Part shown: positions 34,701-41,195 of the stretch, piece by piece
How positions within the stretch are numbered: the stretch's first letter is position 1
How the letters are laid out: the number at the start of each line of letters is the position of its first letter
NCBI RefSeq assembly: GCF_014203715.1
Contig: NZ_JACHJP010000012.1
Coordinates: 62,001 to 126,000, forward strand
Length of the DNA: 64,000 bases
DNA from: Streptosporangium saharense
Lineage (GTDB): Bacteria; Actinomycetota; Actinomycetes; Streptosporangiales; Streptosporangiaceae
Direction of reading: 5' to 3'
Translations under genes and position numbers: made by a program
Notes under the pieces: model-generated
What the model saw: the letters and a program-made list of their open reading frames with translations, nothing else
What the model was told of the DNA's origin: nothing
Databases searched by the model: none

Positions 34701-35137
34701 GGCGTGCCGCGCCACAACCCCAGCGCCTTCTCAAGACGCGCCCGCGCCGAGGCGGGATCGTCGCCTTCGAGCTGCTCCCCGGCGGCACGGACCATGGCCT
34801 CGAACCGCAACGCGTCCACCTGGTCGGGTGCGACGCGCAACGCGTACCCCGAGGCGACGGTCACCAGCAGCCTGTTCGGCCCCCCACGCGGACGGCCGGG
34901 CTCCAGGACCCGGCGCAGCCGGGAGATGTAGACCTGCAGCCCCGACTGCGCGCCCTTGGCCGCGTCGTCGTCCCACAGGTCGTAGAGCAGGGAGTCGACG
35001 GGGACGACCTGCCCCCGCGCCACCAGCAACCGGGCGAGGACGGCACGCTGGCGTAACCCGCCCAGGTCGAGCTCGTCGTCACCGGAGTGCGCCTCGACCG
35101 GGCCGAGGACCCGGAACGCCACGATTTCACCCGCCAT
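31757..35137 (-). CDS. AfsR/SARP-type regulator with AAA/NB-ARC and TPR-like domains
   Basis: 1126 residues from ATG 35137. Winged-helix OmpR/PhoB-like domain (FRVLGPVEAHSGDDELDLGGLRQRAVLARLL), BTAD domain (to about 255), P-loop ATPase with Walker A GDAGAGKTTLVRR and Walker B ILLTLEDLHWADDQ, then a long helical repeat tail. SARP regulators activate secondary-metabolite genes by binding repeats upstream of their targets; here no biosynthetic cluster is adjacent. Length and domain order match LuxR/LAL-like 'BTAD-AAA' regulators. GTG 35149 is a possible alternative start. Converges on the secreted-protein gene with 6 bases between. Confidence 0.88.
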   Translation of the reverse strand: MAGEIVAFRVLGPVEAHSGDDELDLGGLRQRAVLARLLVARGQVVPVDSLLYDLWDDDAAKGAQSGLQVYISRLRRVLEPGRPRGGPNRLLVTVASGYALRVAPDQVDALRFEAMVRAAGEQLEGDDPASARARLEKALGLWRGTPYSDFADQPWAEAEVNRLAELRLVARERHADSSLRLGLPAEAVPDLEALTAEHPLREEGWRLLALGLYRCGRQADALSALRRARTILAEELGIDPGPALRKLESDILAQDPGLQLAVPLARQRTAVPADTWPPRPAAAPAELPPLEPEPFVGRDAELSRLVTAAARTGRFTAAVISGDAGAGKTTLVRRLAKQLSDDGWGTSSGACPDSSATPPGWAWVEILRTLVNVTGAGEYAPLLAPLLDDAAAEPDDDQVSGGFRLHRAVGGYLAAVAKERPILLTLEDLHWADDQTLALLRALPSLLATSRVLLVVTCRDSELSDQQADVLAALARLGPVRVGLTGLDAKAVAELVRATCVRAVDEDAVNSIVERTGGNPFFVRETVRLLDAEAVSDRATAAEVISGVPSGVRDVLRRRISRLPATAQQILLQAAVIGRDVDVDVLVDVAGDEDAVVEAVEAALLAGLVTEPGPGMLRFDHDLVRDTVYSDASRLRRSRLHAAVAAAIERRHPGDVAALAHHYDAAGTTETAAKAVRYAGLAAEQAERRFAHREAASLWEKAIAAFDRSGAASTPETTRERLLLTLNLIKALAVCGDMAAARRRRREAMDTALPLGNLELTARVAASLAVPHKGMARDFTRTAWEIVDVAEQALVELPAGEQSLRASLLATLALELEGSATPRGEQASLEAEELARRSGDPALLATALSGRLRQSYGITPVGEREVIGRELLEVGKTTGQVSVQALAHLVLMECSAASGAFAEADAHVAAAERLARQYGLPAPAAVGAWYAGQRLMIAGDFAGAERAYRDAARLTARAGMLEGRQDLPLITTFCLHLVNGQAADMVEPLAEAHQRGAKWTLDAYAVALASAGHVRDAKAVIAVKTPVRPDFLYELAMIWRALAGMLLDDRERMTEAYDTLKPFAERIAGAGTGVVALWPVSLTLGDLALRLGFSDAVRPHYEDALAVAQRVGVARWVEAAQRSLGG

Positions 35138-35190
35138 GTCAGCCGCCACGCTATGCGGGCCTTCGAATCGCGCACAAGGTCTTTCCCAAT

Positions 35191-36252
35191 CTAGCGGCTG
35201 ATCGGCTCTTTCTCGGGGGCCTGGACCGTGCTCTCACGCCTGCGCAGGAGCGCCCACGCGCCGAGTGCCAGGCCGCCGAAGGGGATTTCGACAGTGTAGG
35301 TCCAGAAGCCGAAAAGCAACGCAGCGGCCGTTGCGGAATCAAGGGGGGCCCCGAAGAAGACCAGCGCGCCGACGGTCCCCGCCTCCATGATGCCGGTCCC
35401 GCTCGGGGTGACGACGGCCGTGGTCAGCACCCTCGACAGGGCGAAGACCGCGATCGACTGCGCCAGACCGGGATAGGCCCCGGTCGCCTGGAGACAGCAG
35501 ACCAGGATCAGCCACTGCAACCCGAGGAAGAAGATCATGCCCAGGGTGAGTCCCGGCCAGCGGTGCCGTACGACATCGGAGGTGTCCGCGCGCAGCCGGT
35601 CAAGGGAGTGGGAGGGGCCGTGGCCGGTCGGACGCCACCTGCGGGGGAGCAGCCGGGCGCCCGCGTCGAGCACGCGGCCCAGCACCGCGGCCGCGGCGTC
35701 CCAGTACAGCGCGGCGGCGACCACGACGACCAGCACCAGGATGGACAGCGCGCCGACCCAGCCCGCGCTGGTCACGGCGGGGCTGAGCCGCTGCCCGCTG
35801 AGCAGCAGCGCCAGGATGCCGATCGCGGGCAGGATGAAACGGAACAGGGTGTTCCAGATGCCGCTGGCCAGCGTCGAGACCACCACGGGCCGCAGCGGGA
35901 ACCCCCACCCCCTGGTCATCCCGATCGTCATCGCGACCCCCGCGGCGCCGCCGAACGGCAGCAGGTTGCTCACCGCGCTGCCCGCCGCGTTCAGCGTGAG
36001 GGCCTGCAGGTGGGTCAGGCCGGGCAGGGAGGCCGTCAGCACGAACGTGTAGGCCAGCAGGCTCGCCAGCCAGACGACGGCCATCAACGCGACCGTCTGC
36101 CAGCTCAGCCGGGAGAACTGGGCGCCGATCTGCGACCACGAGACGTGCTTGCCGGTCAGCGCCTCGACGATCTGCGGCAGGAAACGCACGAGTGTCGCGG
36201 CCAGTGCCAGCGACACGACCGACAGTCCGATCTGAACCCACTTGTTCCTCAT
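35191..36252 (-). CDS. UPF0104/LPG synthetase-type flippase domain protein
   Basis: 353 residues, eight to nine membrane helices, of the lysylphosphatidylglycerol synthase transmembrane (flippase) family: LNAAGSAVSNLLPFGGAAGVAMTIGM with the conserved Asn-Pro-Gly-Gly loop and VVTPSGTGIMEAGTVGALVFFG. There is no aminoacyl-transferase domain, so it probably moves a lipid or lipid-linked sugar. ATG 36252. It lies beside a PIG-L deacetylase and a GT4 enzyme, suggesting a glycolipid pathway. Confidence 0.87.
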   Translation of the reverse strand: MRNKWVQIGLSVVSLALAATLVRFLPQIVEALTGKHVSWSQIGAQFSRLSWQTVALMAVVWLASLLAYTFVLTASLPGLTHLQALTLNAAGSAVSNLLPFGGAAGVAMTIGMTRGWGFPLRPVVVSTLASGIWNTLFRFILPAIGILALLLSGQRLSPAVTSAGWVGALSILVLVVVVAAALYWDAAAAVLGRVLDAGARLLPRRWRPTGHGPSHSLDRLRADTSDVVRHRWPGLTLGMIFFLGLQWLILVCCLQATGAYPGLAQSIAVFALSRVLTTAVVTPSGTGIMEAGTVGALVFFGAPLDSATAAALLFGFWTYTVEIPFGGLALGAWALLRRRESTVQAPEKEPISR

Positions 36253-36286
36253 GAAACCCCCTCGACCAAGTGTGCCGGTCCGGGGC

Positions 36287-37078
36287 TCATCCTTGGGGAG
36301 GAGCTTCGAACGGATGCCTCAACCTGGTGCCCGGCGGCAGGTCCCGCCGCACGTACCACTCGGTGCCGAAGATCAGCCGGTAGAGCGGCATGGGCACCTT
36401 GACCATCACCCCGAGCGTCCTGGTGTCGGCCCCCGTCGCCTGGGAGGCGTGCGCCGCCATGCTTGCCCGCTTCTGTTTGGCGAAACGCCGTACCCTGACC
36501 CGATGGGTGATCACCGAACCGGGGGAGTAGGCCCGCTCGAAGGAACGGACGTCGAGCTGCGGGAAGAACCTGCTGATCAGCCGCAGCCCCCTCAGCAGCG
36601 GATCGCGGTTGACCGTCGCCTCAAGCACGATCGGGGTGCCCGCGATCTCGGCCGCCCGTGCGCCGACCCGGTTCACCTGGACGTGGTCGGGATGCCCGTA
36701 CCCCCCGGCCGGGTCGTAGGTCGTCAGCAGGTCGGCCCCCTCCTCGGTGAGGATCTCGGCCAGCCGCCGCGCGGCCTCCTCGGTGTCGGCGTCGATGAAG
36801 GCGTTCCCCGCGCGCCCCTCCGCGACGCCGCCGTCCGGGGCGAGCCCCGAGTCGCCGTAGCCGAGGTTCACGACCCTGGCGCAGCCCAGCGCGGCGGCCG
36901 ACCTGTACAGCTCGGCCATCCTGGCGGCGCCCAGGGCCTCACCGGGTTCGAGATCGGCCTGCCCCAGCTCTCCCGAGGTCGCGACGACCAGGATCACCCG
37001 GTGGCCCTGGGCGGCGAGCATCGCCATGGTCCCGGCGGTGAGGAGGGCCTCGTCGTCGGGGTGGGCGTGGAAGAACAC
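36287..37078 (-). CDS. PIG-L/LmbE-family deacetylase
   Basis: 263 residues from GTG 37078. Zn-dependent N-acetylglucosamine-type deacetylase: AHPDDEALLTAG carries the Asp/His metal ligands, GYGDSG, YDPAGGYGHPDHVQVNRVG the second His set. Family members act on GlcNAc-inositol, mycothiol intermediates or GlcNAc-lipids. The frame stays open to ATG 37270, but that added stretch falls exactly in a repeated palindromic element (37089-37251), so I do not trust it; an AAAGG lies before the GTG. Divergent from the GT4 gene. A glycolipid or MSH-like substrate is likely but unproven. Confidence 0.82.
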   Translation of the reverse strand: MFFHAHPDDEALLTAGTMAMLAAQGHRVILVVATSGELGQADLEPGEALGAARMAELYRSAAALGCARVVNLGYGDSGLAPDGGVAEGRAGNAFIDADTEEAARRLAEILTEEGADLLTTYDPAGGYGHPDHVQVNRVGARAAEIAGTPIVLEATVNRDPLLRGLRLISRFFPQLDVRSFERAYSPGSVITHRVRVRRFAKQKRASMAAHASQATGADTRTLGVMVKVPMPLYRLIFGTEWYVRRDLPPGTRLRHPFEAPPQG

Positions 37079-37088
37079 CGCAGCGTCC

Positions 37089-37251
37089 TTTTGCGCCGCC
37101 TGCGGCGGCGCGGGCTTGGGCGCCTGCAGTCGGTGACTTCCCTCGTCGTTCCTCCGCTTCGCTCCGTCACTCCTCAGTCCAGACACCGACGCGCCCAAGC
37201 CGACACTCCTCACTCCCAGCACCGGTACCCCCAGACCCTTCACTTCGGAGG
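37089..37251. repeat. Palindromic repeat element, copy A (REP-like)
   Basis: 163 bp that match, in inverted orientation, 38691-38886. On the minus strand each copy begins CCTCCGAAGTGA and ends GGCGGCGCAAAA, and each folds back on itself through GGCTTGGGCGC and GCGCCCAAGCC arms. Extragenic in character; no protein is encoded. Confidence 0.8.
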
Positions 37252-37344
37252 GTGATGGGGTCCGGGGCATCGACAGGACTGAGGGTATCGGCAGGGTCTG
37301 AGGTGGGGGTTCCTGTGGGTTCTTGGGGGTGCGGGGGGACGCTT

Positions 37345-37350
37345 TAGGCT
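37345..37350 (+). promoter_or_regulatory. -10 hexamer of a leaderless GT4 transcript
   Basis: TAGGCT, 6 bases before the GTG at 37357. No Shine-Dalgarno sequence. Confidence 0.5.
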
Positions 37351-37356
37351 GGCACG

Positions 37357-38481
37357 GTGAGGATCCTTCACGTCAGTGACTGTTACCTGCCGCGTCTGGG
37401 TGGGATCGAGGTGCAGGTGGCCGACCTGGTCCGGATGGAGCGGGAGGCGGGCCACGAGGTCGAGGTCGCGACCGCGACGCCGGGGGAGGCGCTGCGGGGT
37501 GTGTATCGGATCGTCACGAAACTCCCCTTCGACCTGCCTGTTCACCCGTTCGGTGTTGGTCACCTGCTGCGCCTGGTGAAGGCACGGCGGCCAGACGTGG
37601 TGCACGTTCATATGGGCGCGGTCTCGCCGTTCGCCTGGATGGGGGTCCGCGCCGCCGTACGGGCCGGGCTGCCCGTCGTGGTGACCGTGCACAGCATGTG
37701 GGACCCGGTGACCCGTGGCCTCTACCGGGGGCTGCGGCTGCTGTTCGAGTGGCACCGCTGGGGGCTGGTCGGCACCGCCGTGAGCGAGGCGGCGGCCCTG
37801 CCGATCCGCGCGGTCGCCGGACGCAGGGTGCCGGTCCACGTGGTCTCCAACGGCCTGGACGTCTCAACCTGGCGCTCCGCCGTCCCCGCTCCCGACCAGG
37901 ATGATCCGGTACGGCGGGCGGACGCCCCCGTGCACGTCGTGGCGGTCGGGCGGCTCGCGCCCCGCAAGCAGCCGGTCAGGTTGCTCAAACTCCTCAGGGA
38001 GGCCCGCGCCCTGGTGCCCGCGGAGACGGAGATGCGGGCGACCGTCGTCGGCGACGGCCCCGCGCGTTCCCAGATGGAGCGCTACCTGCGGGCGAACGGG
38101 ATGACGGGGTGGGTCTCACTCCCCGGCCGCTACAGCCGCGAGCGGATCCGCGAACTGCTCGCCTCCGCCGACGTCTTCGTCGCCCCCGCCCCCCGGGAGT
38201 CCTTCGGCCTGGCGGCCCTTGAGGCCAGGGTGGCCGGGGTGCCGGTGGTGGCGCGGGCCCAGAGCGGGGTCGCCGACTTCGTCCGCCCCGGCAAGGAGGG
38301 CCTGCTCGGCGAGAGCTTCGAGGGGCTCGTCGCCTCGGTGGCCAGGCTGGTGCGCGACCGTGAGCTGCGCGAGTCGATCGCGGCGCACAACCGCGAGACG
38401 GAGCCGGTGCGCTGCTCATGGCCCGCGGTGCTTGAGGGCTTCGAACAGTGCTACGCCGAGGCCCGCGCCCTGCGAGGCTGA
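37357..38481 (+). CDS. GT4-family glycosyltransferase
   Basis: 374 residues, GT-B fold. N-terminal domain starts RILHVSDCYLPRLGGIEVQVADL; C-terminal domain has VAVGRLAPRKQPVRLL, VVGDGPARSQME, VSLPGRYSRERIRELLASADVFVAPAPRESFGLAALEARVAGVPVV, the E-x7-E nucleotide-sugar motif. Closest by eye to PimA/WcaI-like retaining enzymes that use GDP-Man or UDP sugars. No membrane segment. Apparently leaderless. It sits between two inverted copies of a palindromic element and next to a PIG-L deacetylase, which suggests glycolipid assembly. Confidence 0.9.
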   Translation: MRILHVSDCYLPRLGGIEVQVADLVRMEREAGHEVEVATATPGEALRGVYRIVTKLPFDLPVHPFGVGHLLRLVKARRPDVVHVHMGAVSPFAWMGVRAAVRAGLPVVVTVHSMWDPVTRGLYRGLRLLFEWHRWGLVGTAVSEAAALPIRAVAGRRVPVHVVSNGLDVSTWRSAVPAPDQDDPVRRADAPVHVVAVGRLAPRKQPVRLLKLLREARALVPAETEMRATVVGDGPARSQMERYLRANGMTGWVSLPGRYSRERIRELLASADVFVAPAPRESFGLAALEARVAGVPVVARAQSGVADFVRPGKEGLLGESFEGLVASVARLVRDRELRESIAAHNRETEPVRCSWPAVLEGFEQCYAEARALRG

Positions 38482-38591
38482 CAGCGAGCTGACAGCCGGT
38501 AAAGGACGCCCCCGATCCACCCTTCCGGTTGGCACGTGATGCGCGTTTATGGCACGCATTGCAAGGTGCCCGCCGTACCACGAAAACCGGC

Positions 38592-38623
38592 GAAGCCCCC
38601 ACCGGACGGACGGCAGGGGCTTC
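38592..38623 (+). terminator. Possible terminator of the GT4 gene
   Basis: GAAGCCCC (38592-38599) pairs perfectly with GGGGCTTC (38616-38623). No U-run follows, so this is a GC-type hairpin only. Confidence 0.4.
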
Positions 38624-38690
38624 GGGACACGATGGCCTGGATCTCGCAACTTCCTCAAATCCCGGTGCTGCCGCTCCGGCGCCGCTGCCC

Positions 38691-38886
38691 CCTCCGAAGT
38701 GAGGGGTCTGGCCTTACCGGTGCCGTGAGTGAGGGGTTTGGGGTACCGGTGCTGTGAGTGAGGAGTGTCGGCTTGGGCGCCGTCGGTGCTTGGACTGAGG
38801 AGCGAAGGAGCGCCAGCGGATGAGCGACGAGGGAAAGCACCGACCCGCAGGCGCCCAAGCCCGCGACGCCGCCAGGCGGCGCAAAA
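38691..38886. repeat. Palindromic repeat element, copy B (REP-like)
   Basis: 196 bp matching copy A in inverted orientation, with an extra unit: GTGAGGGGTCTGG... then GTGAGGGGTTTGG..., a ~30-bp tandem duplication at 38699-38758. Internal arms GGCTTGGGCGCC (38770-38781) and GGCGCCCAAGCC (38850-38861) form a long stem. Confidence 0.8.
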
Positions 38887-38984
38887 GAGACACAGCCCTG
38901 CGGCGCCGAAGGCGCCGCAAAAGCAAACACAACCGCCGCCCCGCGCTGCCCCCCGCAGGCGGAGCGGCGGCTGTGTCCTGGGTT

Positions 38985-39012
38985 GTGCCTCCCCGGGAGG
39001 AGGGGGAGGCAC
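38985..39012 (-). terminator. Hairpin after the small lipoprotein gene
   Basis: GTGCCTCCCC pairs with GGGGGAGGCAC, 9 bases beyond the stop codon at 39022. No U-run. Function inferred from position. Confidence 0.5.
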
Positions 39013-39021
39013 GGGGTGAGG

Positions 39022-39417
39022 TCAGGAGGTGCAGGCCTTGGCCAGCTTGGTGGTGGCCTCCTGGAGCTGCTTGGTCATCTCCTGCGCGGTGGTGGCGGCC
39101 CCGGCCGGGTCCTTGGGGTCGAGCTTGAAGTTGGCCCAGGTGGCGGAGAAGTCGTTGAGCGCGGAGGCGAGGTCCCCGTCGGTCTTGCCGGCGAGCTCCT
39201 TCAGGTCGGCCGACAGCTTCTGGCTGGCGTCGTTGAACTTGTTCAGGTCGGTGCCGGCGCTGGCCGTGGTGGTGGAGTAGTCCGTGAAGGCCTTGGTCCA
39301 CGGCGCCTGGGCGCAGAACTCGGCGTTACCGGATCCCCCACAGGCGGCGGTGAAGGAGAGGAGTGCGGCTCCCGCGACGGTGGCGGCGATACGACGGGAG
39401 GAGAGGACGGAGAACAT
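39022..39417 (-). CDS. Small secreted lipoprotein
   Basis: 131 residues. Lipoprotein signal: basic start, hydrophobic AATVAGAALLSFTAAC with the lipobox Cys at 26. The mature part is about 105 residues, mainly helical, without recognisable motif. It may be an antigen-like helical hairpin protein of the cell envelope. AAAGG lies 6 bases before the ATG. Divergent from the APC permease. Confidence 0.78.
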   Translation of the reverse strand: MFSVLSSRRIAATVAGAALLSFTAACGGSGNAEFCAQAPWTKAFTDYSTTTASAGTDLNKFNDASQKLSADLKELAGKTDGDLASALNDFSATWANFKLDPKDPAGAATTAQEMTKQLQEATTKLAKACTS

Positions 39418-39537
39418 TTCTACCTTTCATTACTTCTTGTGACAGGCAGAACAGTAGGGGATCTCCTTGCGGCGCACTTTCATGCCGCTTACAGGTGGTG
39501 CTCATGTGACGCAGGGTGAAACCCGTCCGGGGGTGGG

Positions 39538-39543
39538 TAGAAG
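39538..39543 (+). promoter_or_regulatory. -10 hexamer of a leaderless permease transcript
   Basis: TAGAAG, 6 bases before the ATG at 39550. No Shine-Dalgarno sequence. Confidence 0.4.
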
Positions 39544-39549
39544 CGCGGC

Positions 39550-40890
39550 ATGGCTGAGGCGACGATCGGTTCTGATACGGCCCAGCACTCGCTCAAGCGG
39601 GTGATCGGGCGCAGGGTCCTGTTGCTCTTCGTGGTCGGCGACATCCTCGGTGCGGGGATATACGCCCTGGTGGGAAAGGTAGCCGGATATGTCGGCGGCG
39701 CCCTGTGGCTGCCGTTCCTCGTCGCGTTCGTGCTGGCCGCGCTGACCGCGACGGCCTACGCCGAACTCGTCGGCAAGTATCCCCAGGCCGCGGGGGCCGC
39801 GCTGTACGCGAACAAGGCGTTCAACATCCCCTTCCTGACCTTCGTCGTGGCCTTCGCGGTGCTGATGAGCGGCATCACCTCGGCGAGCGCGGCGGCCCGG
39901 GCGTTCGGCGGCAAGTACCTCGGGGAGTTCGTCACCCTGCCGGTGGTGGCCGGAGCGTTCATTTTCCTGGCGCTGGTGACGCTGGTGAACCTCGCGGGCA
40001 TCTCCGAGTCCATCAAGGTCAATGTGGTCCTGACCGTCATCGAGGCGCTCGGGCTCGTGGTCATCATCGTGATCGGGATCTACGCCCTGCTGGCCGGGGA
40101 CGGCGAGCCCGCCAGGGCCCTGGAGTTCCATCCGGTGAACGGCGCCTTCCTCGGCGTTCTCGGGGGTACGGCTCTCGCCTTCTACGCGCTGCTCGGGTTC
40201 GAGGACTCGGTCAACCTGGCCGAGGAGTCGAAGGATCCGCAGCGTGACTTCCCCAGGGCGCTCTTCGGCGGCCTGGCCATAGCGGCGTTGATCTATCTGG
40301 CGGTCGCGTTCACCGCGACGATGCTGGTGGACACCGAGACGCTGACCACCTCGACGGGCCCGCTCCTTGAGGTCGTCAAGGTCGCGGGCTTCGCGTTCCC
40401 ACCCAAGCTGTTCGCGCTGATCGCGCTGCTCGCGGTCGGCAACACGGCGCTGATCAACATGATCATGGCCTCACGCCTGGTGTACGGCATGGCCCGCGAG
40501 GGCATCGTGCCGAAGGTCTTCGCCTCGGTGCACGCGACCAGGGCGACGCCCTGGGTGGCCATCCTGTTCACCACCGCGATCGCGGTGGTTCTGGTCGCGA
40601 CCGGCGACGTCGGGAATCTCGCCGACACGACGGTGCTGCTGCTGTTGCTGGTCTTCGCGCTCGTCAACGTGGCCGTGCTCGTCCTGCGCAGGGATCCCGT
40701 CGGCCACGACCACTACCGGGCACCCAGTTGGATGCCGGCGCTCGGCGCGGTTGTCTGTCTGGTGCTCGCGCTGCCCATCACGGGGCGCGGTGCCGACGTC
40801 TACGTGCGGGCGGGTCTCCTGCTCGCGGTCGGCGTGGTGCTCTGGTTCCTCAACAGGTTGTTCCTGTCAGAACGGGAGCGCTCGTCCTGA
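39550..40890 (+). CDS. APC-family amino acid/polyamine permease
   Basis: 446 residues, 12 predicted membrane helices. Helix 1 carries GDILGAGIYALVGKVAGYVGG, the unwound substrate-binding loop of the APC fold; helix 6 carries GFEDSVNLAEESKDPQRDFPRAL. Length and loops match bacterial amino acid transporters of the YfnA/CAT type. It would use the proton gradient to import amino acids; the substrate is unknown. Its last 24 bases are overlapped in antisense by the 31-residue peptide gene at 40867-40962. Confidence 0.92.
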   Translation: MAEATIGSDTAQHSLKRVIGRRVLLLFVVGDILGAGIYALVGKVAGYVGGALWLPFLVAFVLAALTATAYAELVGKYPQAAGAALYANKAFNIPFLTFVVAFAVLMSGITSASAAARAFGGKYLGEFVTLPVVAGAFIFLALVTLVNLAGISESIKVNVVLTVIEALGLVVIIVIGIYALLAGDGEPARALEFHPVNGAFLGVLGGTALAFYALLGFEDSVNLAEESKDPQRDFPRALFGGLAIAALIYLAVAFTATMLVDTETLTTSTGPLLEVVKVAGFAFPPKLFALIALLAVGNTALINMIMASRLVYGMAREGIVPKVFASVHATRATPWVAILFTTAIAVVLVATGDVGNLADTTVLLLLLVFALVNVAVLVLRRDPVGHDHYRAPSWMPALGAVVCLVLALPITGRGADVYVRAGLLLAVGVVLWFLNRLFLSERERSS

Positions 40891-40962
40891 AGGGGTGCGC
40901 AGGTCGAGAGAGGCGGGCTGACGCGGCGGCCGGGGCCTTTGCGTGATTCTTACACGTTTCAT
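40867..40962 (-). CDS. 31-residue Arg/Pro-rich peptide, copy 1
   Basis: ATG 40962 to TGA 40867, 31 residues, too short for usual gene calling. GGGAG lies 6 bases before the start. Contains QRPRPPR (8-14), LDLRTPSG (19-26) and ends ALPF. The product matches that of 49586-49681 at 23 of 31 positions with equal length, while many codons differ silently, for example at P10, R11, P12, P24, S25 and G26. Net charge is strongly positive, with no Cys, signal peptide or membrane helix. It overlaps the permease 3' end in antisense. Function unknown; possibilities include a ribosome-acting leader peptide, an antimicrobial Pro/Arg peptide or a signal. Confidence 0.72.
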   Translation of the reverse strand: MKRVRITQRPRPPRQPASLDLRTPSGRALPF

Positions 40963-41094
40963 GTCAGACTCCCTCTTTATTGGAGTTTGGGAGAGACTAC
41001 GACATTTCAAGGACAATTTGGGGTGTCCCTGGGTGATCGAATCTGTTTCGGACCGCCCGGCGAGTGAAAACGGAGACCTCTCCGGATAATGAAC

Positions 41095-41144
41095 GGGCCG
41101 GGAACGCCGACGTGACAGGGGATGTACGCGTCGGCTCCCGGCCC
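41095..41144. terminator. Long hairpin after the propeller lipoprotein gene
   Basis: GGGCCGGG plus GCCGACG pair with CGTCGGC plus CCCGGCCC, a ~15-bp stem with a 17-base loop region, 51 bases past the stop at 41196. No U-run. It would separate that gene from the peptide gene downstream on the same strand. Confidence 0.55.
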
Positions 41145-41195
41145 GAAGATCACGGCGAACCGCCAGGTAAAACTTGAAATCGGAAGGAACGGTGC

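Larger units (their letters stand above)
38482..39021. other. Repeat-rich intergenic region (540 bp)
   Basis: Contains a GAAGCCCC/GGGGCTTC hairpin (38592-38623) that may terminate GT4 transcription, palindromic element copy B (38691-38886), further GGCGCC palindromes at 38904-38920, and a hairpin just past the lipoprotein gene. No protein-coding gene is supported. Confidence 0.65.

Noticed and set aside
38655-38930. 91-codon frame on the minus strand in the intergenic region
   Set aside because: It is made of the palindromic repeat element and has no ribosome-binding site or domain.
38482-39021. CRISPR-like array
   Set aside because: Repeats here are long inverted elements and a single tandem duplication, without regular short repeats and spacers; no cas genes are present.
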